64,000 bases of DNA from positions 693,686 to 757,685 of the forward strand of contig NZ_CP049780.1 in NCBI RefSeq assembly GCF_011193355.1, in the 5' to 3' direction. The notes below the pieces were generated by a model, which was given only the letters and a program-made list of their open reading frames with translations, had not been told where the DNA came from and did not search any database. The stretch comes from Streptomyces sp. JB150. Lineage in GTDB: Bacteria > Actinomycetota > Actinomycetes > Streptomycetales > Streptomycetaceae. Below, in pieces: positions 38,791-46,790 of this stretch. Position numbers and translations under genes: made by a program. How positions within the stretch are numbered: the first letter of the stretch is position 1; each line of letters opens with the position of its first letter.

Positions 38791-39330
38791 TCAGTCCAGC
38801 GGCTTGACCAGCAGCTCGAACTGCAGGTCGGGACGGAGCGGGAGGCCGAAGCGCTCGTCGCCGTACGGGAACGGGGACAGCTCACCCGTACGGCGGTAGC
38901 CGCGCCGCTCGTACCAGGCGATCAGGTCCTCGCGCACGGAGATCACCGTCATGTGCATCTCCCGCGCGCCCCAGACCTCGCGCGCCTGGCGCTCCGCCTC
39001 CGCGATGACCGCCTTGCCCAGTCCGGCTCCCTGGAGCGTCGGGCTGACCGCGAACATGCCGAAGTAGGCGTACTCGCCGCGGTGTTCGAGCTGGCAGCAG
39101 GCGACGACGGTGCCGTCCCGCTCGACCGTCAGCAGCCGGCTGTCCGGCGACGTGACGACCTCCAGCACGCCCTCGGGATCGGTCCGCTGCCCTTCGAGGA
39201 TGTCCGCCTCGGTGGTCCACCCGGCCCGGCTGGCGTCACCGCGGTACGCCGACTCGATCAGCGCCACCAGCGTGTCGACGTCGGCCTCCGTGGCGTCGCG
39301 GAAGGTCAGTCCGGTGGTGGTGGTGTCCAT
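38791..39330 (-). CDS. GNAT-family N-acetyltransferase
   Basis: A 179-residue acetyl-CoA-dependent transferase. The acetyl-CoA site is GMFAVSPTLQGAGLGKAVIA (Q-x-x-G-x-G/A form) followed by AEAERQAREVWGAREMHMTV and the C-terminal IAWYERRGYRRTGEL motif. Start MDTTTTGLTFRDATEADVD at 39330. Stop lies 3 nt from the GDPD stop (convergent). Substrate unknown; the overall pattern resembles acetyltransferases acting on small amines. Confidence 0.88.
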   Translation of the reverse strand: MDTTTTGLTFRDATEADVDTLVALIESAYRGDASRAGWTTEADILEGQRTDPEGVLEVVTSPDSRLLTVERDGTVVACCQLEHRGEYAYFGMFAVSPTLQGAGLGKAVIAEAERQAREVWGAREMHMTVISVREDLIAWYERRGYRRTGELSPFPYGDERFGLPLRPDLQFELLVKPLD

Positions 39331-39399
39331 GCGGTACGTCTCCGTTCTCGGCGCGGCTCGGGCAGGGATGAGCGTAACCCCGGCGCTAGGCTCCGGTGC

Positions 39400-39792
39400 A
39401 TGGTGCATGTACTGGGCAGCCGGATCCTGCTGCGCCCCACGGACCCCGAGCGCTCCCGGACCTTCTACGGCGAGCGGCTGGGCCTCGCCGTCTACCGGGA
39501 GTTCGGCACCGGTCCCGAGCGGGGCACCGTCTACTTCCTCGGCGGTGGCTTCCTGGAGCTCTCCGGGCGCTCCGACACCCCGCCCTCCCCCGCCGTACGC
39601 CTCTGGCTCCAGGTGGCCGACGCGCAGGCGGCCCGCGACGAGCTGCGCGGCCGGGGCGTGAAAATCGTCCGGCCGCCGGTGCGGGAGCCGTGGGGCCTGA
39701 TCGAGATGTGGATCGCCGATCCGGACGGAACGCAGATCGTGCTGGTGGAGGTGCCGGCGGATCATCCGCTGCGGTACCGGCCGGGAATCTAG
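39400..39792 (+). CDS. VOC-family (glyoxalase/bleomycin-resistance fold) protein
   Basis: A 130-residue single VOC protein: LGSRILLRPTDPERSRTFYG, ERLGLAVYREFGTGPERGT, FLELSGRS and the closing strand PWGLIEMWIADPDGTQIVLVE with the usual terminal Glu metal ligand. As a homodimer it would bind a metal in the cleft. ATG 39400 has TAGGCT 7 nt upstream, as for GDPD. Function unknown; candidates are dioxygenase-like, isomerase or antibiotic-binding roles. Confidence 0.85.
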   Translation: MVHVLGSRILLRPTDPERSRTFYGERLGLAVYREFGTGPERGTVYFLGGGFLELSGRSDTPPSPAVRLWLQVADAQAARDELRGRGVKIVRPPVREPWGLIEMWIADPDGTQIVLVEVPADHPLRYRPGI

Positions 39793-39978
39793 CTGATCTG
39801 GGGTCTGGGATCTGGGATCCACGGATGCGCGGTGCACGGACTTACGGCGGTCGAGGTCGGCGGCAGACTGAGCGGCTGAGTCCCGGCTCGGATGGCCGTC
39901 GGGCAGGGCCGGGGCTAGCGTGCTGGCAGGGGGCGCCCCGGCGTCCCCGCACCCCGGCCGGCTGCGGAAAGGGACGCC

Positions 39979-40743
39979 ATGAAGCTCGACGCGCCGGTGA
40001 CCGGCGGGCCCTGCTGGGCGGAGCTGGCCACCAGTGACCCGGAGGCGGCGCAGCGGTTCTACGCGCGGCTGTTCGGGTGGCGGTGCGCGACCGATCCGCG
40101 GCAGGAGGCGGGCGGTTACACCGTCGCGCACCTCGGGGACGCGGCGGTCGCGGCGCTGGCCCCGCTCTACCAGGAGCCGCAGCCGGTGGCGTGGAACGTG
40201 TCGTTCGCCGTGGCCGACGCGGACGCCACGGCCTTGCTGGTCGAGGAGGCGGGCGGACGGGTACTGCTCGGGCCCATGGACGTGTTCGACCTGGGCCGTT
40301 TCGCGGTGGCGCTCGACCCGGGCGGCGCGGCCTTCCAGCTGTGGCAGGCAGGCGAGTTCCCCGGCGCCGGGGTGTTCAACGCGCCCGGCTCGCTGGGCTG
40401 GGTGGAGCTGCTGACCCGCGACCCGGCCCGCGCGGAGCGCTTCTACACCACGGTCTTCGGCTGGACGGTGCGCCCCTCGGAGCACTATCCGCAGTGGGGC
40501 GTCGGCGGGGCCGACTTCGGCGGCATGATCACCATGGACGACAAGTTCCCGCACGAGGTGCCGCCGCACTGGCTGCCGTACTTCGCGGTCGCCGACGTCG
40601 ACGCCTGCGCCGCCACGGCGGCCGGCGCGGGCGGCACGGTGCTCATGGCGCCCACGTCGGTGCCCGAGGGCCCGCGCATCGCGGTGCTGCGCGATCCGCA
40701 GGCCGCCGTGTTCGGCGTGTACCGGGCCGGCGACCACGACTGA
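39979..40743 (+). CDS. Two-domain VOC-family protein
   Basis: A 254-residue tandem VOC protein. Domain 1 begins GGPCWAELATSDPEAAQRFY and ends FAVALDPGGAAFQLWQ; domain 2 begins GSLGWVELLTRDPARAERFY and ends IAVLRDPQAAVFGVY. The motif FYxxLFGW/FYTTVFGW is typical of the CFP32-like hydroxylase/oxidoreductase group. It likely binds a small ligand in a pseudo-dimer. Not obviously in an operon: the MerR-type promoter begins 13 nt after its stop. Confidence 0.87.
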   Translation: MKLDAPVTGGPCWAELATSDPEAAQRFYARLFGWRCATDPRQEAGGYTVAHLGDAAVAALAPLYQEPQPVAWNVSFAVADADATALLVEEAGGRVLLGPMDVFDLGRFAVALDPGGAAFQLWQAGEFPGAGVFNAPGSLGWVELLTRDPARAERFYTTVFGWTVRPSEHYPQWGVGGADFGGMITMDDKFPHEVPPHWLPYFAVADVDACAATAAGAGGTVLMAPTSVPEGPRIAVLRDPQAAVFGVYRAGDHD

Positions 40744-40755
40744 GCCCGCGCGGGC

Positions 40756-40786
40756 TTGCGCTGGAGTGCGCTCCATCTCCTAGCGT
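40756..40786 (+). promoter_or_regulatory. MerR-type promoter: dyad in a 19-bp spacer
   Basis: TTGCGC (40756-40761), dyad TGGAGTGCGCTCCA (40762-40775, perfect) and TAGCGT (40781-40786) as -10 give a 19-bp spacer. Identical in layout to the promoter at 12676-12706. A ribosome site AAGGGGAA follows before the GTG at 40820. Confidence 0.7.
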
Positions 40787-40819
40787 CGGCCGCACGAACT
40801 GCTCGAAGGGGAAAGCGAC

Positions 40820-41872
40820 GTGCGGTACACACTGTTCGGCAGGACCGGGCTGCGGGTGAGCGAGCTGAGCCTCGGCGCGATGGTCATGGGCGACGGCCTG
40901 GACCACGGCTCCGACGAGGACACCAGCGCACGGCTCCTCGACGCCTACGCGGAGGCCGGCGGCAACTTCGTCGACACCGCCGACATCTACGGCAAGGGCG
41001 CCTCGGAGCGGCTCCTGGGCCGGCTGCTGGAGGGGCGGCGCGACGAGTTCGTCCTGGCCAGCAAGTACACGTGCGGCACCCGGGACGGCGATGTCAATGC
41101 CGCCGGCAACCACCGCAAGAATCTGGTGCGGTCGGTGGAGGCCAGTCTGGAACGGCTGCGCACCGACCGGCTGGACGTGCTGTGGGTGCACGCCCGTGAC
41201 CACTTCACCCCCGTCGAGGAGGTGATGCGCGCCCTCGACGACCTGGTGCGCGCCGGGAAGGTGCTCTACATCGGCGCATCCGACTGGGCGGCGTGGGAGA
41301 TCGCGCAGGCCTGCACCCTGGCCGAGCTGCGCGGCTGGACGGCGTTCGCGGGTTCCCAGCTGCGCTACAACCTGCTGGAGCGCACCCCGGAGCGGGAACT
41401 GCTGCCGCAGGCGCGGGCGTTCGACCAGGCGGTCCTGGCCTGGGCGCCGCTGGCGGCCGGGAAGCTGACCGGCAAGTACCTGCGCGGCGAGGCGGGCCGG
41501 CTCGGCGCGTCCGGCGGTACGGCCGGTGCGCGCGAGGAGGCCGTCGTCCGCACCGTCGTGGAGATCGCCGAGCAGGGCGGCTGGTCCCCGGCGCAGGTGG
41601 CGCTGGCCTGGCTGCTGGGCCGGCCCGGGAACGTAGTGCCAATCGTGGCGGCGACCAGGGAGAGCCAGCTCGCCGACAACCTGGGCGCGGTCGACGTCCG
41701 GCTCGACGCCGACGCCGTGGCCCGCCTCGACGAGGTGAGCGCCGTACCGCTGGGCTTCCCGCACGACTTCCTGCGGGAGCCCGGGGTGACCCGGACCGTC
41801 TACGGGGACCGGTGGGAGCGGATCGACGAGCGGCGCTCCACGTACCGGCGCAGCGTCCACGACGTCCTCTGA
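40820..41872 (+). CDS. Aldo/keto reductase
   Basis: A 350-residue NADPH-dependent reductase of the YhdN/Tas-like group. The catalytic tetrad is complete: Asp52 and Tyr57 in NFVDTADIYGKG, Lys82 in FVLASKYTC and His124 in VLWVHARDHFTP. The cofactor loop AWLLGRPGNVVPIVAATRE near 265 is present. It probably detoxifies aldehydes. The MerR-type promoter in front supports induction by reactive electrophiles or aldehydes, as in other MerR-controlled reductases. GTG 40820. Confidence 0.92.
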   Translation: MRYTLFGRTGLRVSELSLGAMVMGDGLDHGSDEDTSARLLDAYAEAGGNFVDTADIYGKGASERLLGRLLEGRRDEFVLASKYTCGTRDGDVNAAGNHRKNLVRSVEASLERLRTDRLDVLWVHARDHFTPVEEVMRALDDLVRAGKVLYIGASDWAAWEIAQACTLAELRGWTAFAGSQLRYNLLERTPERELLPQARAFDQAVLAWAPLAAGKLTGKYLRGEAGRLGASGGTAGAREEAVVRTVVEIAEQGGWSPAQVALAWLLGRPGNVVPIVAATRESQLADNLGAVDVRLDADAVARLDEVSAVPLGFPHDFLREPGVTRTVYGDRWERIDERRSTYRRSVHDVL

Positions 41873-41882
41873 CGCCGCGGGT

Positions 41883-42440
41883 TCAGGTGCGCCGCACCGC
41901 GCCCAGGCGTCCCTCCAGCTGGGTGAGGAGCGCGCCGAGCAGGGCCGCGAGTTCGCCCTGTTCGGCGCTGCCCACGCCGGACAGGACGGCGCTCTCGTAG
42001 GCCAGTTGGTCCGGCAGGATGGCGTCGACCAGTTCGCGTCCGGCGTCCGTGAGGCGGACGTGGGCCACCCGGCGGTCGCGGGTGTCGCCGCGCCGCTCGA
42101 CCAGGCCGCGCTCGGTGAGCTGCTTGAGCCGTTTGGTGACGGCGGCGCCCGAGGAGAAGGTCTCCCGAGCCAGTTCGCCCGGCGTCAGCTCGTGGCCGGT
42201 GCGGCGCAGCGCGCCGAGCAGGTCGAACTCGGGCCGGCTGAGTCCGGCCCGGCGCAGCGGGGCGTCCTCGGCCTGCTGGAGGAGGGCGGCGCAGCGGTTG
42301 ACCCGGCCGATGATCTCCATGGGCGCGGTGTCGAGGTCCGGACGGACGGCGCGCCACTGCCGTACGACGGCGGCCACGGTGTCGGCTCGTGCGGCCTCGC
42401 GGCTGTCTTCCGTGTCCGGCCGCCCGTTCGTCGCCGTCAT
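41883..42440 (-). CDS. MarR-family regulator, downstream partner of the FUSC exporter
   Basis: A 185-residue MarR protein: PEFDLLGALRRTGHELTPGE, LARETFSSGAAVTKRLKQLT, ERGLVERRGDTRDRRVAHVR (HTH and DRR wing). Its ATG overlaps the FUSC stop (ATGA), so FUSC and MarR are one operon in the order transporter then regulator. An AT-rich dyad lies upstream of the FUSC gene, so it probably represses the pair until an aromatic acid binds. Convergent with the aldo/keto reductase gene. Confidence 0.9.
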   Translation of the reverse strand: MTATNGRPDTEDSREAARADTVAAVVRQWRAVRPDLDTAPMEIIGRVNRCAALLQQAEDAPLRRAGLSRPEFDLLGALRRTGHELTPGELARETFSSGAAVTKRLKQLTERGLVERRGDTRDRRVAHVRLTDAGRELVDAILPDQLAYESAVLSGVGSAEQGELAALLGALLTQLEGRLGAVRRT

Positions 42441-44137
42441 GGCCGTGGTTCCTCCGTGGTCTCGTCCTGGTCCGGCCGGGCGTGGGTGCCGCGGTCCGGT
42501 GCGGTGCGGACGGCGTCCGTCGCCGGGGTGTCCGCTGGTCCGTCCAGGATGAGGCCGCGGCGGCGTACCGTCTCGGCGAGGGTACGGTGTCCGGCCTGCT
42601 CGGCGCGGTCGACCCGGTCCGCGGGCGGGGTGCGCCGGCACCGCTCGCCGGCCGCGGCGTCGGCGGCGGCGCGCAGCTCGGCCAGGGCGGCGGCGAGAGA
42701 CTGGCGGGCCGCCTCCAGGGCGCCGGGGGCCGGGTGCGGTTCGGCGAGGAGGCGGGCGGCGCGCTCGCGGGCGCGTTCGGCCGCGGCGAGCGCGTGCTCC
42801 AGGCGGGGGCCGGCGCGGCGGTTGGTGACCGCGACGGCGGCGGCCAGGCCGAGCAGCGCGCCGACGAGGGTGTCCACGACCCGCTCGGTGACCAGTTCGC
42901 CGGGGTCCTGGTAGCCGGTGAACTCGGTGATGAGCAGCGCCATCGGGGTCACGCAGACGCTGCCGAGCCAGTAGTTGCGGCTGATCAGCGCCTCGGCGCC
43001 GAAGCTGAACGCCAGACAGCACAGGATTAGGGCGGCCTGCCCGAGACGGGCGAGCGGGGCGACGGCGGCGAAGACGAGGACACCGGCGAGGTTGCCGACC
43101 ACGCGCTGCACGCTCCGGCTCCAGGTGAGGGTGAGGTTCGCCTGGTAGAGGGCGGCGGCGGTGACGAGGGCCCAGTAGGGGCGGCCGATGCCGAGGGCGA
43201 GGGAGCCGTATCCGGCGAGGGCGCAGCCGAGGGCCGTGCGGGCGGCGATGGGGGTGAGCGGGGCCAGCCGGTGCCGCAGCCGCTCGGCGGGGCACTCGGC
43301 GGCGTCCGGCTCGACGGGTGCGGGGGCGCCGTCGTACGGCACGGGACCGGTGCCGCGCAGCGCGCGGGCCCGGGCGCGCAGCCGGTCCGGGTCGGCGTCG
43401 GCGGGGGCGGCGAGGGCGACCTCGGCGCGCAGGAGGAGGTGCGCGAGGGCGGGGCGTGCGGGCGCCGAGCGGGCGCCGCCGGCGAGCAGCGCCTGCCGGG
43501 CGGCGAGTACGGCGGCGTTGGCGGCCGTACGCGCGCGGGCGTGGCCGGGGCCGGTGCCGCCGGTGGCGGCGTACGCGGCGGCGGCGTTCAGGGCCCGGGC
43601 GGTGGCGCGGCGCTCGGGTCCGTGGGGGCGGAGCAGGCCGGGCGCCATGCACACCAGCCAGGCCCAGCCGCCCGCCGCGAGGCCCAGCGCGAGATGGCCG
43701 GGCACCTGGCCGAGGTGCTGCGGGGCGAACAGGGCGGCGGAGCTGACGAAGGTGAGCACCACGTTCCCGGGCGGGCCGAGGCGGGTGGCGTCGCACAGCG
43801 CCTTCTGCGCGGCGGCGAGCAGCGCGCCGACGGTGACGAGCACGAGCGCGTTGCCCGTGAGCGAAGCGGTGACGAGGGCGACCGCGAGCCCGCCGAGCAT
43901 GCCGAGCACCACCCCGGCCAGGACGCGGGCGCGGGCGGCGTAGGGGCGGTCGTGGGCGTAGAGCGCGCACAGGGAGCCGGCCATCGTGTACACGGCCAGG
44001 TCGAGGCGGCCGAGGGCCAGCAGGGTCAGGTTGGGCGGCGCGATGGAGACAACGACGCTGAGCGCGGGCTTGAACCAGATGTCGGACGGGCGGCCGACGC
44101 GCAGGGCACCGGTGAGCGGGAGGGGACGGACGGGCAT
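42437..44137 (-). CDS. FUSC-family (aromatic-acid-exporter-like) membrane protein
   Basis: A 566-residue membrane protein with two blocks of helices separated by a soluble domain. Block 1: LTLLALGRLDLAVYTMAGSL, GVVLGMLGGLAVALV, then to about residue 155. Block 2 from 315 with YGSLALGIGRPYWALVTAAALYQA followed by the FUSC motif TWSRSVQRVVGNLAGVL. A C-terminal cytoplasmic helical domain follows. FUSC proteins export aromatic carboxylic acids or similar toxic compounds. ATG 44137; co-transcribed with the MarR gene. Confidence 0.87.
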   Translation of the reverse strand: MPVRPLPLTGALRVGRPSDIWFKPALSVVVSIAPPNLTLLALGRLDLAVYTMAGSLCALYAHDRPYAARARVLAGVVLGMLGGLAVALVTASLTGNALVLVTVGALLAAAQKALCDATRLGPPGNVVLTFVSSAALFAPQHLGQVPGHLALGLAAGGWAWLVCMAPGLLRPHGPERRATARALNAAAAYAATGGTGPGHARARTAANAAVLAARQALLAGGARSAPARPALAHLLLRAEVALAAPADADPDRLRARARALRGTGPVPYDGAPAPVEPDAAECPAERLRHRLAPLTPIAARTALGCALAGYGSLALGIGRPYWALVTAAALYQANLTLTWSRSVQRVVGNLAGVLVFAAVAPLARLGQAALILCCLAFSFGAEALISRNYWLGSVCVTPMALLITEFTGYQDPGELVTERVVDTLVGALLGLAAAVAVTNRRAGPRLEHALAAAERARERAARLLAEPHPAPGALEAARQSLAAALAELRAAADAAAGERCRRTPPADRVDRAEQAGHRTLAETVRRRGLILDGPADTPATDAVRTAPDRGTHARPDQDETTEEPRP

Positions 44138-44142
44138 ACAAC

Positions 44143-44159
44143 AAACTTAACAGGTGTTT
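44143..44159. promoter_or_regulatory. Candidate operator upstream of FUSC-MarR
   Basis: AAACTTAACAGGTGTTT is an AT-rich imperfect palindrome 5 nt before the FUSC start, in a divergent gap that is otherwise GC-rich. Probable MarR target. Confidence 0.4.
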
Positions 44160-44285
44160 TACCCGTAAATAATTCTGTTGGTCGCGCTCCGCCGCACGCT
44201 CCCCCTCTACACCCTTGCGCTCGTATGCGCGCCCGACGGCCCGGGCATCGCTTCCCGTGGACCGACGTCGAGCGGGGAGGCGCGT

Positions 44286-44837
44286 GTGCACGGACCTGCT
44301 GCGTCCGGCTGGCTGATGGTCGCGCTGTGCGCGGCGACCGGCGCCTACTGCCTGCTGCGGATGCGCAGCACCGTGGAGGAACAGCGCAGTGCCGCGGGCG
44401 CCGAGGCCCTGATGGGGTTCGGCATGGCCGTGATGGCGGTGCCGTCGACGGCGTTCACGCCGCCCGGCTGGGCCTGGGCCGGCTACGCCGCGGTGTTCGG
44501 CGCGGCCGTGCCGCACGCCCTGTGGGCGGTGCGACGCGGCGCCCACCATCTGCACCACCTGATGGGAGCCGCGGCCATGGTGTACATGGCGGTCGCCATG
44601 GCGTCGTCCGCCCCCGGCCACCACCACGGCGGCGGCGACTCGGGCGTGCCGCTGGTGACGGGGGCGCTGCTGCTGTACTTCGCCGGGTACGTCCTGCTGT
44701 CCGGGGCCCGGCTGGTGCCGGCCGTCGCGGTCGCCGCGGGCCCCGCACCGCCCGGCTGGGCCGACCGGCCCGAACTGGCGCGGGCATGCCGGCTGTCGAT
44801 GGCGATCGCGATGGTGGCGATGCTGCTGACCATGTGA
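44286..44837 (+). CDS. DUF5134 membrane protein
   Basis: A 183-residue protein with five or six helices: WLMVALCAATGAYCLLRM, AEALMGFGMAVMAVPSTAF, AGYAAVFGAAVPHALWAV, HLHHLMGAAAMVYMAVAMA, TGALLLYFAGYVLLSGARLV and MAIAMVAMLLTM. The His-rich HHLHHL and HHHGGG loops resemble DUF5134 and could bind a metal. GTG 44286 has GGGGAGG a few nt upstream. Followed by an M56 peptidase gene, a known pairing in streptomycetes (recollection). Confidence 0.75.
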   Translation: MHGPAASGWLMVALCAATGAYCLLRMRSTVEEQRSAAGAEALMGFGMAVMAVPSTAFTPPGWAWAGYAAVFGAAVPHALWAVRRGAHHLHHLMGAAAMVYMAVAMASSAPGHHHGGGDSGVPLVTGALLLYFAGYVLLSGARLVPAVAVAAGPAPPGWADRPELARACRLSMAIAMVAMLLTM

Positions 44838-44908
44838 CCGCCCGCGGAATCCGTCGTGGTCTCCGTCACTTCACGCAGTGGGCCGTACCGCACAGTAGCC
44901 ATGACTCA

Positions 44909-44914
44909 TAGGGT
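44909..44914 (+). promoter_or_regulatory. -10-like TAGGGT for the M56 gene
   Basis: TAGGGT ends 7 nt before ATG 44922 with no ribosome site between, suggesting a leaderless message separate from DUF5134. Confidence 0.4.
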
Positions 44915-44921
44915 TGTTCCC

Positions 44922-45857
44922 ATGATGGTCCCCGCGGCATTGCTGCTGCTCGGCGCCCTGACCGCCGTGGCGGCACCCCGGTTGCTCGCCCGCGCCGACT
45001 GGCCGGACCGCGAACCGGTGGTGGCCCTGTGGGTGTGGCAGTGCGTGGTGGCGGCGGTCCTGCTGTGCTGCGCGCTGTCGATGGTCCTCAGCGCGGCGGC
45101 CGCCTGGCAGGCCGTACGGGGCCATGTGTTCGCCCCGGCGCCCCGCGCGGTGGTGGAGGCGTACGCGCTCGGCGCGGCCGGCCCCTGGGCGGCGACCACC
45201 GCGGTGGCACTGGCCCTCGGCGGGGTGTGGAGCGCGGCCATGCTGGTCCGTGAGGTGGTACGGGCCCGGGCCCGCCGTCGCCGGCGGCGCGCCGAACTCT
45301 CCCTGCGGGCCCCGCTGCTGCCCGGCGAGCAGTTCGAGCGGGGACGGCTCGTCGTGCTGGAGGGCGAGCGTCCGGACGCCTGGTGGCTGCCGGGTACGGC
45401 TCCCCGGCTCGTCGTGACCACCGCGGCGGTGCGCCGCCTCAAGGGGCGGCAGCTGGACGCCGTACTCGCCCATGAGCAGGGACACGCGCGGGCCCGGCAC
45501 GACTGGCTGCTGCACTGCTCGGCGGCGCTGGCGGGCGGGTTCCCGCCGGTGCCGGTGTTCGCGGCGTTCCGCGACGAGATGCACCGGCTGGTGGAGCTGG
45601 CCGCCGACGACATGGCGTCGCGGCGCTTCGGCCGGCTGACGACCGCGCTGGCGCTGGTCGAACTCAACGAGGACCGGGGCGTGTTCGCACCCGCACCGGC
45701 CGGGCACGCGGACGTCCCGCGGCGGGTGCACCGCCTGCTCACTCCCCCGGACCGGCTCACCGCGGCGCGCCGGCTGCGGCTGACCGCGGCGGCGGCGCTG
45801 GTGCCGGTGGTTCCGGTGCTGGTGGCGTTCGTGCCGGGGCTGCGGGCGCTGGGCTAG
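44922..45857 (+). CDS. M56-family (BlaR1-like) membrane metallopeptidase
   Basis: A 311-residue membrane peptidase. Helices at the N-terminus (VPAALLLLGALTAVAAP, VWQCVVAAVLLCCALSMV, AATTAVALALGGVW) precede a cytoplasmic zinc site HEQGH at 184-188, within AVLAHEQGHARARHDWLLH, and a third ligand Glu in VELAADDMASRRFG. In BlaR1/MecR1 systems this domain cleaves a BlaI repressor; no BlaI gene is next to this one. It lacks an extracellular penicillin-binding domain, so the signal is unknown. Confidence 0.87.
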   Translation: MMVPAALLLLGALTAVAAPRLLARADWPDREPVVALWVWQCVVAAVLLCCALSMVLSAAAAWQAVRGHVFAPAPRAVVEAYALGAAGPWAATTAVALALGGVWSAAMLVREVVRARARRRRRRAELSLRAPLLPGEQFERGRLVVLEGERPDAWWLPGTAPRLVVTTAAVRRLKGRQLDAVLAHEQGHARARHDWLLHCSAALAGGFPPVPVFAAFRDEMHRLVELAADDMASRRFGRLTTALALVELNEDRGVFAPAPAGHADVPRRVHRLLTPPDRLTAARRLRLTAAAALVPVVPVLVAFVPGLRALG

Positions 45858-45990
45858 ACCGCTTCGCGCAGGCACGCACGGCCCGGCAGTCGCGGACCGG
45901 GATCGGATCGGGCCGTACGGCGCGTGCTCGTAGCGGCGTGCGCGCGCGGTGTGAGCCGCCGGGGCCGGGGCATCCGGTCCGGCCGGCCGG

Positions 45991-46037
45991 GCGCGCGTGA
46001 GCGCGAGTCGTCCCTGCCGCCCTCCGCTCACGCGCGC
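45991..46037. terminator. Hairpin in the convergent gap, containing the TetR stop
   Basis: GCGCGCGTGAGCG (45991-46003) pairs with CGCTCACGCGCGC (46025-46037); loop 21 nt. It covers the stop codon of the TetR gene and lies 134 nt past the M56 stop. Confidence 0.45.
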
Positions 46038-46669
46038 GTGAGCGCCAGTTCCCGCTCGAAACCGGACAGCAGCGCGTCGAGCGCGAACTCGAAGCGTTCC
46101 CCGGCCGCGTCCTCGCCCGCCTCCCGGGCGGCCGCGACCAGCAGCGGGTAGGCGTCCTGGTCCAGCGCGGCCAGTTCGCCGCCGCCGTCGACGCCGCCCG
46201 CCTGCGCGGCGGCCTGGCCGACGACGAAGCCGGTCAGGGAGTAGAGGATGTCGAGGGTCCGGCGCAGCGGGAAGCCCGCCTCGTGCAGCATCGTGACGAC
46301 GGCCTCCATCGTCCGCAGGTTGCGGGGCGTCATGGCGGGCCGGGACAGCAGCAGCGGCACGGCGTGCGGGTGCGCGGCCAGCACGGCCATCAGCGCGTGG
46401 GCGTAGGCCCGCAGGTCCTCCCGCCAGGTGGCGGCGCCGAACTGTGGGGGTACGGCCTCGGCGACAACCTGCTCGATCATCCCGTCCAGCAGGGCGGTCT
46501 TGTTCGGCACGTAGTGGTAGAGGGTCATCGCCTCCACGCCCAGTTCGGCGCCGAGCCGGCGCATGGACAGCGCCTTCATCCCCTCGCGGTCGACCAGGCG
46601 TACGGCCGCCTCCAGGACCGCCTGCCGGGTGAGCCCCGCGCGCTGCCCGCGAGCCCTGTGGGCCGTCAT
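46028..46669 (-). CDS. TetR/AcrR-family repressor of the adjacent ABC exporter
   Basis: A 213-residue TetR protein of the tetracycline-repressor-like subgroup. HTH: RQAVLEAAVRLVDREGMKAL, SMRRLGAELGVEAMTLYHYV, PNKTALLDGMIEQVV. The TetR_C-type domain follows with PLLLSRPAMTPRNLRTMEAV and LTGFVVGQAAAQAGG. Divergent from the two-gene ABC exporter; two operator copies lie between, one inside the exporter's promoter. Probably released by the exporter's substrate. Confidence 0.9.
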   Translation of the reverse strand: MTAHRARGQRAGLTRQAVLEAAVRLVDREGMKALSMRRLGAELGVEAMTLYHYVPNKTALLDGMIEQVVAEAVPPQFGAATWREDLRAYAHALMAVLAAHPHAVPLLLSRPAMTPRNLRTMEAVVTMLHEAGFPLRRTLDILYSLTGFVVGQAAAQAGGVDGGGELAALDQDAYPLLVAAAREAGEDAAGERFEFALDALLSGFERELALTRA

Positions 46670-46713
46670 GACCCCTCCCCTCCGCTCTCCAACCAGCCGC
46701 CGCGGCCGCCCGG

Positions 46714-46768
46714 TTGACCATTCTTACGGCGTAAGTATAACGTCGGGACTCAGTCTTACACCGTAAGA
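46714..46768 (+). promoter_or_regulatory. ABC exporter promoter with two TetR operators
   Basis: TTGACC (46714-46719) and TATAAC (46736-46741) form a promoter with a 16-bp spacer. The spacer holds CTTACGGCGTAAG (46723-46735), a perfect 13-bp palindrome; a second copy CTTACACCGTAAG (46755-46767) follows 32 bp on (three helical turns). Confidence 0.75.
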
Positions 46769-46790
46769 ATCCGTGGGGGTACGGAAGACG

